NCBI GenBank assembly: GCA_030272155.1
Contig: CP126207.1
Location: forward strand, 2,418,001-2,482,000
Direction: 5' to 3'
Length of the DNA stretch: 64,000 nucleotides
Source of the DNA: Tetradesmus obliquus
Taxonomy: Eukaryota; Chlorophyta; Chlorophyceae; Sphaeropleales; Scenedesmaceae
In this document: in pieces, positions 1-11,098 of the stretch
Layout of the letters: every line of letters starts with the position of its first letter
Position numbering within the stretch: position 1 is the first letter of the stretch
Program-made: the position numbers and the translations under genes
The notes under the pieces: model-generated
What the model saw: the letters and a program-made list of their open reading frames with translations, nothing else
Databases searched by the model: none
What the model was told of the DNA's origin: nothing

Positions 1-285
1 ACTGAGGCACAAGCAAGCCATCACAAGCCAACACTAGCACCAAACAACCGACAGGCAATGCAAACAAAGCGTGCCAACACAAACAATCCCGAAACAAGCA
101 CAGAGCCACACCAACCAGGGACATGCAGATGCAGCACAGCGGTGGCAACAATCCGCACTCCACATGAGCCAGTAACCAAGCACCACTCAAAACAGCAGAA
201 ACGCGAACAAACACCCAACAGTGTTTCACTGCGAGTGTGCTGGCTATAGGCAAGCACCGAGCATGGCATGTGTTACTCAGGGTTC

Positions 286-341
286 TGCAACCACAGAGCA
301 GTGCACAGCAACAGCAGAGCGCTGCAAATCACAGACTACAT
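286..341. repeat. 56-bp direct repeat, left copy
   Basis: This 56-bp segment is repeated without mismatch at 758-813 in the same orientation. The two copies bracket the integrase-tail-like reading frame, and the right copy supplies the first residues of that frame. It could be a duplication made when the element inserted or recombined, or an echo of element sequence. It is too long for an ordinary target-site duplication. Confidence 0.85.
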
Positions 342-399
342 TATGTAGCACTGGATTTGTTACCACCGCTGCGAGCATGTAAGCTGCAGCCCTCCAAAC

Positions 400-804
400 T
401 CAGGACGCTGCCAGAGCAGCACGCACAGAGCGCTTGTCCAGGTACCTGGCCAGATTGCTGATGTGCCGCGTGAACGCAGCAGCATCACGAAAACCTGTAC
501 TGCCAGTCGTAAGCAGAACTACACCATTGTCACGCACTTCCAGCACACGGAAAGGCCCACGCACACCATCTCCTAGGTTGGTAACAGGGCCTGAAACCAC
601 CTCAAGCACAAGATCGCCTTTATTAAAAGTAACAGAGCTGTCAACAGTGCGGCGGGCACTACGCAGGGGCCAAGCACGCGCATTCCGCTGAAATTGCTGT
701 TTTATCCTGACAAATACATCCTGATCAACCGCCAGCTGCTGACGCAACTGCGCTGCATGCAACCACAGAGCAGTGCACAGCAACAGCAGAGCGCTGCAAA
801 TCAC
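400..804 (-). pseudogene. Retroelement integrase C-terminal fragment
   Basis: A 134-codon minus-strand frame whose C-terminal half resembles the region after the integrase core in Ty3/gypsy-type polyproteins. It has a stretch of the type FNKGDLVL, then GPFRVLEV, a beta-rich stretch, and a final HISNLARYL motif where such proteins usually read H-x-S-x-L-x-x-Y. No catalytic core, reverse transcriptase or LTR is visible, so it is at most a short remnant. The N-terminal 19 residues come from the 56-bp direct repeat and are probably not element sequence. The family call rests on motif spacing only; a host gene exon is the alternative. Confidence 0.4.
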
Positions 805-813
805 AGACTACAT
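758..813. repeat. 56-bp direct repeat, right copy
   Basis: Exact match to 286-341, offset 472 bp. It lies at the 5' end (minus strand) of the integrase-like frame and is followed by non-repetitive sequence. Confidence 0.85.
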
Positions 814-1922
814 CTTGCTAGAAAAACGTGTAATTGACTGATTGAACCAGCACACAAGCCAGCAGGAAGCGACCCCATGAGGACACCTGTGCGTCTAGTG
901 CAACGCGGTATATGGCCCACAAAACATTAGTCGAAAATGAAAACCACGGATCAACACCAGGGCAAGCCCAGTCACCCTAGACATCAAACAAGGCAGGCGG
1001 ATCACATCTAGAGCAGATTGCCATATAATCTATACCTCCAGACCCTGACAACGCTCACACCCCACAGCATCCATAAACACAGCCGCTGAATGATCCATAC
1101 ACAACAGCCAAGCAGCCCTGTCAGTTGTCAATGGACCAGCAGGAGGGAGAATTCCCTGCTCACCAGCCTCATGATGCAGCACACAAATAACCTGCCAGGC
1201 TGGAAACATGCCAAGCAGGCTGCTGCCAGGCAGATGAACCCATAGTATCCTACACCACCACAGCAGCAGTGCACCAGAGCAGCAGTGCACCAGAGCAGCA
1301 GTGCACCAGAGCAGCAGTGCACCATGACACCAACCGAAGCAGGGGTTTGATGATGTGCATTGTACCTGTGCCAGCTGTTTGCCAAAGGATGCATTCTGAG
1401 ATGCATCATAAGATGCACTGCAAGGTGTATGCAAAAATGCATTGCAAGATGCATTGCGAAAAAACGCTGTATCGACACCAGCCGGACGGCAACAAGCAGT
1501 GGCGGCCCGATTCTGCAAAGGGCCAGCACAGGTCTAACACAACAAACTCTGATACACGTAATGCAACACAAAAAGCAACCGACCATGCCCTAATGTTGAT
1601 CTGCGTGTGCGCAGCGTTCCCTATGACAATGAACAAGGACACAACACTGCATGCACACCCGGCTCATTAGTCAGGTGGTGGGGCGTCATCAATCAACTGA
1701 GGCCCTGAAGCACACCGCCTCACACAGGCCATGCGCATGTGACACACTACCCTTGCATGTATGAAAATGCGGTAACGCAATGATTCCTATTACACCAGTG
1801 TTCATCAAGCTGCCAAATCCGAATCCACATCAGGACACCATATCAATATAGGATCTAGCCGCACATCGGAGCTGCGCGGCACTACTCCACTTCTCGCTCC
1901 AAAAAATCCCAGACTTGCCGGC
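814..1922. other. Intergenic, 3' of the VWA gene; small tandem repeats
   Basis: I see no supportable gene. The stretch holds a 16-bp unit repeated nearly four times at 1263-1325 and an irregular run of GATGCATT-type words at 1385-1465. The overlapping frames on both strands here are repeat-driven. The 3' UTR of the minus-strand VWA gene should occupy roughly the last 130 bp. Confidence 0.6.
1790..1794 (-). terminator. Possible TGTAA poly(A) signal of VWA gene
   Basis: The minus strand reads TGTAA about 130 bp past the VWA stop codon. TGTAA is the usual polyadenylation signal in chlorophyte algae. A five-base match is weak evidence on its own. Confidence 0.35.
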
Positions 1923-2417
1923 TCAAGTGCCCTGCTCCATCGTGCCCAAACTGCCCGCGAGCACTCCCTTCTCATACGCGCAATCCTTTTGCCTCTGCGC
2001 CTCACATTCGGCGTCACCAGCAGCGCACTGCTTGTCGCAGGCAGGCGTCTCGCTGGCAATAGATACGCTGCTGCTGCTGCACCTGCCAAACTCGCAGCGG
2101 CTATTCGAGCAGCAGTCGCAGTCTCTGTAGCACCACTTGCCCGCCTTCGTGCACAGGTTGGGATCCACGCAGTACCCTAGCCGGCTGTGGCTGTCCCAAC
2201 GGCATTCGATTCCAGGGCAGCACAGGCCACCCCCGGGGCAGTCCCCACATGTCTGCGGGTGTGTTTTGTTGCCGGCAGGCCTGCAGTCTGTCGGCAGAGG
2301 CTTGCAGACATATGGCGGGCTCTTCTTCTTTGCAAGCTGGCAGCTGGTGCCGGGGCAGCATGTGTCACTCGTGCCAAAGCTGGCTGGGCGGCAAGTCCTC
2401 CACTGCTTGGTGCAGGT
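1923..2417 (-). other. Terminal Cys-rich exon of VWA gene
   Basis: This phase-0 exon encodes 164 residues with about 24 Cys, in groups such as DTCCPGTSC, GDCPGGGLCCPG and DCDCCSNSRC, then a charged tail and stop at 1923-1925. The spacing recalls small disulfide-knot domains but I do not recognise the family. Two decayed copies of its 5' part lie in the upstream intron (about 2490-2536 and 2582-2672). Confidence 0.82.
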
Positions 2418-5400
2418 CTGCAGGCATAAAACAGAACAATGTGATTACGTGTCAGCGACAGTAGCATGCGTTTGCAAATGCTGTCTTTGTTATGCAATGT
2501 GGCTGGGCGGCAGGTCCCCCACTGCTTGGTGCACGTCTGCAGGCCATGAACAAAACAAAACAATGGTGTTTAGAGTCAGCAGCTTCGCGAGCTGGCAGCT
2601 GATGCCTGGGCAGCAGCTGTCACTCATGTTGAAGGTGGCTGAGCGGCACGTCCTCCACTGCTTGGTGCAGGTCTGCAGGCAACAAACAAAACAATGTGGA
2701 TACATGTCAGCAGCAGTGGCAGCATGCGTTTGCCGTGGCAGCGTCAGGCACCTGGTTGAAGCATCAGAAAAAAAGTAACAACCCACAAGCCATCTGCTTA
2801 ACAGAGATCGACATGCACAGCAGGTGCTTGTGTGATGTTCAGTACAGTGTGCAGCGCATCATTGGGACGGCAGACAGCAGGGATGGCGCACAGACTGCGC
2901 AACACCATCCTGACTTGTGCAGTAACACTGGCATGGCAGCAGGCGAATCACCAGTCACCAAATTTCCCAAGCTAACAAAGCGATGACCACTCACCGTGTT
3001 CGACTTGACAGGGCAGACGTCGCTGCATTGGCGTCCTTTCGTCCACTTGCGGTTCATTATGCCCTGCGCACCACCACTCGAGCCGCTGAAGCATGCTGCA
3101 CGAGTAACATACGTGCATGTTCCAGGATTATTGCTGTCGCAGCAAGCACCCAAGGACGGCTGAATCACGTTGCAGAAGCCACACGCGTTGCTGCTGTCCC
3201 ACTTGCCACCCTGCGCCATGCATTGTGCCAGAGCCACGCCTGTTTGGCAGTTGTTGCTTGCAAGGCAGCAAGCGCCCAAGAGCGCCTGGTTGCAGAACCC
3301 GCATGTATTGCTGCTGTCCCACTTGCCACCCTGAGCCGTGCATTGTGGCCTGCTGAAACCTGTCTGGCAGTTACCGTTAGTGCAGCAAGCACCCAAGGAT
3401 GCCTGGCCGCAGAAGCCACATGTGTTGCTGCTGTCCCACTTGCCACCCTGCGCTGTGCATTGTGGCCGACTGACGCCTGTTTGGCAGTTGCCGTTGATGC
3501 AGCAAGCACCCAAATTCGGCTGATCGCAGAAGCCGCACGTGTTGCTTTGGTCCCACTTGCCCCCCTGTGCTGTGCACTGTGGCCGACTGACGCCGGTTTG
3601 GCAGTTGCTCGCAATGCAGCAGGCGCCCACTGCAAGTGCCTCAGCTACGCATGTTCCAGCCAAGCAGCTGCCAGATGGGCATGTGGCGCCATCTGCCTTA
3701 TCTGTAGCCCCAGCACACACGCCAGTGGCGGGGTTGCACGTGCCAGGGTTGCGGCAGGGGCCAACTTGCGCATTGCAGTCGATGCTGTTGACGACGCACA
3801 GGTCTGCAGATTGCAAAACAACAGAGTCACAGAAGGTTTGATTATCAGTGTGTGCTGACCACCAAGTGTTTCCGCTTGTCAACAGCAACCCTGATGCACC
3901 CAAAAGCGCTATGTCAAGCAGTGCAGCAGATGTGCGCATGGCATATGGATGCGACAGCAGCAACAGCGCTGCCAGCGCCTCACTTGTACAGGTGCCGGCC
4001 AAGCAGCTGCCAGATGGGCATGTGGTGCCATCTGCCTTGTTGGTGGGTTTAACACACTCGCCAGTAGTCGCTTTGCACTTGCCAGGGTTGCGGCAGCTGC
4101 CCGCTTGCGCTGTGCAGTCAACACTGTTGGCGGTGCACAAGTCTGCAGGTTGCAGGACACAACAGGAGCGGCAGGTGTGTGCAATAGCTTTGAGAGAGAA
4201 CATTTACATGTGGTTTCCGGGTATGAGCCACAACAGGGTGAACACATGGTCTGAGACCATCAAATAAGAGAGAAACAGCCAAGAACACGATGCGCGCTGC
4301 CGCCGACTACCACTTGCTTCTGCTTGTTATGAGAAGCCCCCATGCACTAAAACAGCAGCACACAGATCACAGTTAAGCAGTGCAGCCACAGCAGCAGCTC
4401 TGCAAGTGCCGTACTTGTACAGGTGCCGCCCAAGCAGCTGCCGGATGGGCACGTGGTGTCATCTGTCTTGTCGGTAGCGCCAGCACACACGCCAGTGGCG
4501 GGGTTGCACGTGCCAGGGTTGCGGCAGGGGCCAGCTTGCGCAGTGCAGTTAACGCTGTTAGCAGTGCACAGGTCTGCAGGTTGAAGGACAAAACAGCCAC
4601 ATAAAGTTTGAGCGTCAGTTTGTGCTCACTGCCTGCTGCTGCTTCTTATGAGCAATCGCATGTGCCCCTCCCCAAAATAGGATTGTTAAGTGATTACAAA
4701 TAGGGCGTGAGGACCCCACGTGCGCCGCTACAACAGATACATACACAGCCATAATAAGCAATTGAGAGAGGATAGTCACATGTAGATCCTGGCAACATCT
4801 TCTATAGGTATGAGCCACGACAGGAATATTGAATAGACAATTGAGTATAGGCAGCAGCGCTGCCAGCGCCTCACTTGTACAGGTGCCGCTCAAGCAGCTG
4901 CCGGATGGGCATGTGGTGCCATCTATTTTGTCGGTGGCGCCAGCACACATGCCAGTGGCGGGGTTGCACGTGCCAGGGTTGCGGCAGGGGCCAGCTTGCG
5001 CAGTGCAGTTGACGCTGTTGGCGGTGCACAAGTCTGCAGGTTGCAGGGCACAACAGTCATTCAAGATGTGTGCGTCAGCTTGTACTAACCACTGACTCTT
5101 CTGCTTGTCATAAGCACCGTCCGCGCGCAAGAAAGAGCTAAACTAAGCAGTCGGCATCACAGCGGCAGTGTTGTCAGCTTCTTACTTGTACAAGTGCCAG
5201 CCAAGCAGCTGCCAGATGGGCATGTGGTGCCATCATCCTTGTTGGTGGTGCCAACGCACACGCCAGTGGCGGGGTTGCACGTGCCAGGGTTGCGGCAGGG
5301 GCCAGCTTGCGTTGCGCAGTCAAGGTTGGTGGCACTGCACAAGTCTGCAGAGTACAGCACCAAACAGTCACACAAAGTTTGAGCGTCAGTTTGTGCTTTT

Positions 5401-8400
5401 GATTTGTGCTGACTCCTTCCTGTTGCTGCTTGTCATGAGCACTTTGCGTGTGCGAGTAAGCGCCACATCGGACAGAGGCTAGCACTGCAGCAACAGCAGC
5501 AGCACAGCCAGCGCCTCACTTGTACAGGTGCCGCCCAAGCAGCTGCCAGATGGGCATGTGGTGCCATCTGTCTTGTCTGTAGCGCCAGCACACACGCCAG
5601 TGGCGGAGTTGCACGTGCCAGGGTTGCGGCAGGGTCCAGCTTGCGCAGTGCAGTTGACGCTGTTGGCGGTGCACAAGTCTGCAGGTTGCAGGACAAACAA
5701 GTCACAGGGGGTCTGTTTGTGCTGACTCCTGCCTGCTGCTGCTTGTCAGAAGTACCCCACGTGTGGCCTGCCCAAAAAAAAAATACTTGTTAGCAGATGA
5801 CATGTAGGCCATAAGCACCCCACGTGCGCCGCCAAACAAGAAACGTACACAACATACAGCAATCAAGTCACAGCAGCCGCGCTGCCAGCGCCTCACTTGT
5901 ACAGGTGCCGCCCAAGCAGCTGCCAGATGGGCATGTGGTGCCATCCGCCTTGTTGGTGGCACCAGCACACACGCCAGTGGCGGGGTTGCACGTGCCAGGG
6001 TTGCGGCAGGGGCCAGCTTGCGCAGTACAGTTTACAGTGTTGGCAGTGCACAAGTCTGCAGGTTGCAGGACACAACAGCCACAGAAGGTTTGAGCGTCAG
6101 TTTGTGCTGACTCCTGTCTGCCGCTGCTGGTCCTGAGCACCCAACATGGGCCCCTCCTCAAAATAGAGGAGTTAGCTGATTACATGTAGGTCATGAGCAC
6201 CCCACGTCCGCCCCCAACAAGGAATCTCAAACAGTAATATCAAGCAGTTGAGCTACAGCAGCAACCATGCCGCCTCACTTGTACAGGTGCCGCCCAAGCA
6301 GCTGCCAGATGGGCATGTGGTGCTATCCGCCTTGTTTGTGGCGCCAACACACAGGCCAGTGGCGGCGTTGCACGTGCCAGGGTTGCGGCAGGGGCCAGCT
6401 TGCGCAGTGCAGTTGACTCTGTTGTTTCCGTTGGCGGTGCACAAGTCTGCAGGTGGCAGGATCAGTCGCGGCAGGTGTGTGCGTCAACTTGTGCTGATCC
6501 CTGCCTGTTGCTGCTTGCTATGACCTCCGTTCGAGCGCTCCCACCCCTGCCAAAAGCATCGCACAGAACAACACAGAACAATGCCAAGCAAATGAGTCAC
6601 AACAACAACGCTGCCAGCGGCTTACTTGTACAGGTGCCGCCCAAGCAGCTGCCAGATGGGCATGTGGCGCCATCTGCTATGTTGGTGGCGCCAGCACAGA
6701 CACCAGTGGCAGGGTTGCACGTGCCAGGGTTGCGGCAGGGTCCAGCTTGCTCAGTGCAGTTGACGCCGTTGAGAGTGCACAGATCTACAGATTGCAGGAC
6801 ACATCAGTCGCCGCAGGTGTGTTTGTCAGCTTTTGCTGAATCCCTTTGCGTCCGCTGGGGTTAAGGATCCTCAATGCACCAAAACAACATCACACATATT
6901 AATGTCAAGCAGTGCAGCGACAGCAGCAATGCTGTCAGCTCCTTACTTGTACAGCTGCCGCCTACACAGCTGCCAGATGGGCATGTTGTTCCATCTGTCT
7001 TGTCTGTAGCACCAGCACACACGCCAGTGGCGGGGTTGCATGTGCCAGGATTGCGGCAGGGGCCAGCTTGCGCAGTGCAGTTGATTTTATTGGCAGTGCA
7101 CAAGTCTGCAGGTTGCAGGACACAACAAGATGTGAGCGTCAGCTTGTAGTGACCATCGTCCCGTGTGCTTGTCATGAGCACCACCCGATCGCCAGAGAGA
7201 GCACAACTAAGCAACTGAGATCACAGCGGCAGCGCTACCAGCGCCTTACTTGTACAAGTGCCGGCCAAGCAGCTGCCAGATGGGCATGCGGTGCCATCCG
7301 CCTTGTTGGTGGTGCCAGCACAAACGCCGGTGGCGGGGTTGCACGTGCCAGGGTTGCGGCAGGGGCCAGCTTGCGCTGTGCAGTCGAGGTTGGTGGCAGC
7401 ACACAAGTCTGCAGATTGCCGGACAATACAGGCACAACAGGTTTGAAGGTCAGTTTCTGCTCACTTCTGCCTGCTGCTGCTTGTCATGAGCACCCCACGT
7501 ATGGGAAGATTGCAATACACTGGAAGAAATCAGCAGTGCAGCCACAGCAGCAACAGCTCTGCCATCGTCTCACTTGCACAGGTGCCGCCCAAGCAGCTGC
7601 CGGATGGGCATGTGGTGCCATCTGTTTTGTTGGTAGCGCCAGCACACACGCCAGTGGCGGGGTTGCACGTGCCGGGGTTGCGGCAGGGGCCAGCTTGCGC
7701 AGTGCAGTTGACGCTGTTTGCAACACACAGGTCTGCAGGTTGCAGGAGGAAAAGTCACAGCGAGTCAGTTCGTGCTAACTCCTGCCTGCTGCTGTGTGTC
7801 AAGAGCACCCCCATGTGCGCCTTCCGAAGAGAGAGAGACAAGTTTGTTGATAACATGTCGATCATGAGCATCCAACATGCGATGAACAATTGAAAATACA
7901 CAGCAATATACAGCAAATAAGTTTCAGCTGCAGCGCTGCCAGCGCCTCACTTGTACAGGTGCCGCCCAAGCAGCTGCCAGATGGGCATGTGGTGCCATCC
8001 GCCTTGTTGGTGGGGTTTCCACAAACACCAGTAGCAGCTTTGCACTTGCCAGGGTTGCGGCAGGGGCCAGCTTGTGCTGTGCAGTTGACATTATAGGCAG
8101 TGCACAAGTCTGCAGGTTGCAGGATAACACAGCCACAGAAGGTTTGAGTGTCAGCTTGTGCTGACTCCTGCCTGCTGCTGCTTTTCATGCGCACCCCGCA
8201 TGTGTCCCCACAAAGACAGAGAAGTTACTCACATGTCAGCCATGAGCACCCCACGTGCGCCCCCAAGAACATGAAATAGACAGCAGCGTTAAGCAGTTCA
8301 GTTTCAGCTGCAGCGCTGCCAGCGCCTCACTTGTGCAGGTGCCGCCCAAGCAGCTGCCGGATGGGCATGCTGTGCCGTCATCTTTTTGAGTGGCGCCAGC

Positions 8401-11049
8401 ACACACGCCAGTGGCGGGGTTGCACGTGCCAGGGTTGCGGCAGGTGCCAGCTTGCGCTGCGCAGTTGACGCTGTTGGCGGTGCACAGGTCTGCAGGTTGC
8501 AGGACAACACAGCCGCAGCAGGTGTGTGTGCAATAACTTGTGATGAACCCCGCATGCTGCTGCTGGCTGTTTCCAACCCACATGAAGCGATGGTGGCGAC
8601 CCAAATGTGGCAAAAAAGCCACCCAACCCACATGTGGCAAACGAGCCACCCAACCCACATGTAGCAAGAAAGCAACACATGGACGGAATTCAGCAGTGAC
8701 GCCACGGCAGCTATGCAGCCACAGCTGCAGCGCTGCCAGCGCCTCACTTGTACAGGTGCCGCCCAAGCAGCTGCCAGATGGGCATGTGGTGCTATCTGGC
8801 TTGTTTGTTGCGCCATCACATGTGCCAGTGGCTGGGTTGCACGTGCCAGGGTTGCGGCAGGTGCCAGCTTGCGCTGCGCAGTTGACGCTGTTGGCGGTGC
8901 ACAGGTCTGCAGGTTGCAGGACAACACAGCCGCAGCAGGTGTGTGTGCAATAACTTGTGATGAACCCCGCATGCTGCTGCTGGCTGTTTCCAACCCACAT
9001 GAAGCGATGGTGGCGACCCAAATGTGGCAAAAAAGCCACCCAACCCACATGTGGCAAACGAGCCACCCAACCCACATGTAGCAAGAAAGCAACACACGGA
9101 CGGAATTCAGCAGTGACGCCACGGCAGCTATGCAGCCACAGCTGCAGCGCTGCCAGCGCCTCACTTGTACAGGTGCCGCCCAAGCAGCTGCCAGATGGGC
9201 ATGTGGTGCTATCTGGCTTGTTTGTTGCGCCATCACATGTGCCAGTGGCTGGGTTGCACGTGCCAGGGTTGCGGCAGGTGCCAGCTTGCGTCGTGCAGTT
9301 GACGTTGTTGGCAGCGCACCGGTCTGCAGTCAGCAGGACAACACATGACATGGGGCTTCCGCTGGGTCGCTTGTGTTGCTGTACGCAACAGCACATCTTG
9401 CGCTGCGCTTCATGCGCATGCGCTGAGCTTCATGCGCTGCGCTTCATGCGCTGAGCTTCATGCGCTGAGCTTCATGCGCTGCGCTTCATGCGCTGAGCTT
9501 CATGCGCTGAGCTTCATGCGCTGAGCTTCATGCACATTTTCCTGAAGACTCAAGCTGCATACTAAAACTTGGCTCATGCTGCTGATGCCAGCATATCCTC
9601 TTCACGGGGTTGGAATCAGGTCAGCACAATGTTACTGTTGTCAAACGTATCTACAACGGTGCGTGTGCTGCGCAGTGGTGATGCGCACATGTCGGTATGA
9701 TGCGCACCGTGTTGCATGACCGTGTCTAACGCGCACCTGTCTGAATGATGCACAAACTTTTGCATGACGGTGCCTAATGCGCAGCTGTCTGTATGACCGT
9801 GTCTGATGCACACCTGTCTTTACCATGGCGAAGCACTGCCGGGTGTTGTCCTGCAGGCTGTTGTCTGGGGATGCAAAAACTTGAACCAGCGTGCTCCAAT
9901 TCCCATCTGCCACCGCAGTCATCCGCAAGTCATAAGACCATGGAGTGCCGGGGACCAGCGGAGCAGTACCCGAAACTGCAATACTGCAGTTGTACACTGA
10001 TGACGCCACTCCAGAGACAGTTGCACTGCTTGGTCCTGTGCAGGTCGCTGCGTATGCCAAAGCAGTACAGTGCAGAGCAGAATCAGTCCTGTCAGAAGCA
10101 GCACATGCACGCAATTTACGTGGCGGGATGCACATGGCTGCGCGCAAGTGTGAGGTGCATGTGTGAGATGTGTGAAATGCATGTGTGAGATGTGTGAGAT
10201 GCATGTGTGAGATATGTGACATGTGTGAGATGCATGTGTGAGATATGTGACATGTGTGAGATGCATGTGTGAGATGTGTGAGGTGCATGTGTGAGATATG
10301 TGACATGTGTGAGGTGCACGTGTGAGATGCATGTGTGAGATTAATGGCTTCCGAACATACACCTGGTGGTAATCCTGCACGTGGCTGCACATGGCGGTGT
10401 GAGATGCACATGGCTGTGTGAGACGTGTACACATATGCATTGTATACACATGTGAGATGTGTGAGATGCGTGTGAGATGCACTTGAGATGTGTGAGATGC
10501 ATGTGTGAGATGCATGTGTGAGATGTGTAAAATGCATGTGTGAGATGCATGCGTGAGATGCACATGGCTTCCGGGCACACACCTGGTGGGAATCCTGCAC
10601 ATGGCTGCACCACCAAACACTGGAGGCCCGCAGAACCCCTCAACCCTAAACCCAGATCCTGCCTCTAACCCTTAACCCTGCACACCTGGTGGGGATCCTG
10701 CGGATGGCTGCACCACCAAGCCCTGCAGCCCCGCAGCGTCTAACGTCACGGAGAAGGGCAGGGGGCTGGTGTAGTTGAAGATGCCTCCATTTGTGATCTC
10801 CAGCTGGTTAGAAACGACGCCACCTATAGCCGCCGTCTGCCCCCTGGAGCAATTCACACTGACGTCGATGTCAGCACAGGCCGCGGCAGTGATGGCTCCA
10901 ACCAGTGTCTGGAGGAGGTCAAAGTTGTCGATGTAGTAAAACTGACCAATGCTGCTCAGCCAGGCGGCGTCAACTTGACCCACGCCGACGGATACAAAGG
11001 TCACGCCGTCTGTGGAAGCATCGTTGGCTGCGCAGCATCAGCGAGGTGT

Positions 11050-11098
<49 letters not shown>

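Noticed and set aside
1030..1670. Overlapping 130-160 aa frames on both strands
   Set aside because: Driven by the 16-bp and GATGCATT-type repeats; no domains and no splice logic.
3984..9323. CRISPR-like array (regular repeats with spacers)
   Set aside because: Repeats are 159-bp coding exons with splice sites and variable introns in a eukaryote; no CRISPR palindrome and no cas genes.
8236..9396. A 386-aa minus-strand single-exon gene
   Set aside because: It is three Cys-module exons with read-through of two 258-bp introns; each module has proper AG and GT borders. Kept only as a retention possibility.
10630..10680. Telomere-like words (CCCTAAACCC, CCCTTAACCC) that could be an interstitial telomere
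   Set aside because: Only one true CCCTAAA-type unit plus degenerate neighbours within 45 bp, inside a VWA intron. Too short and impure.
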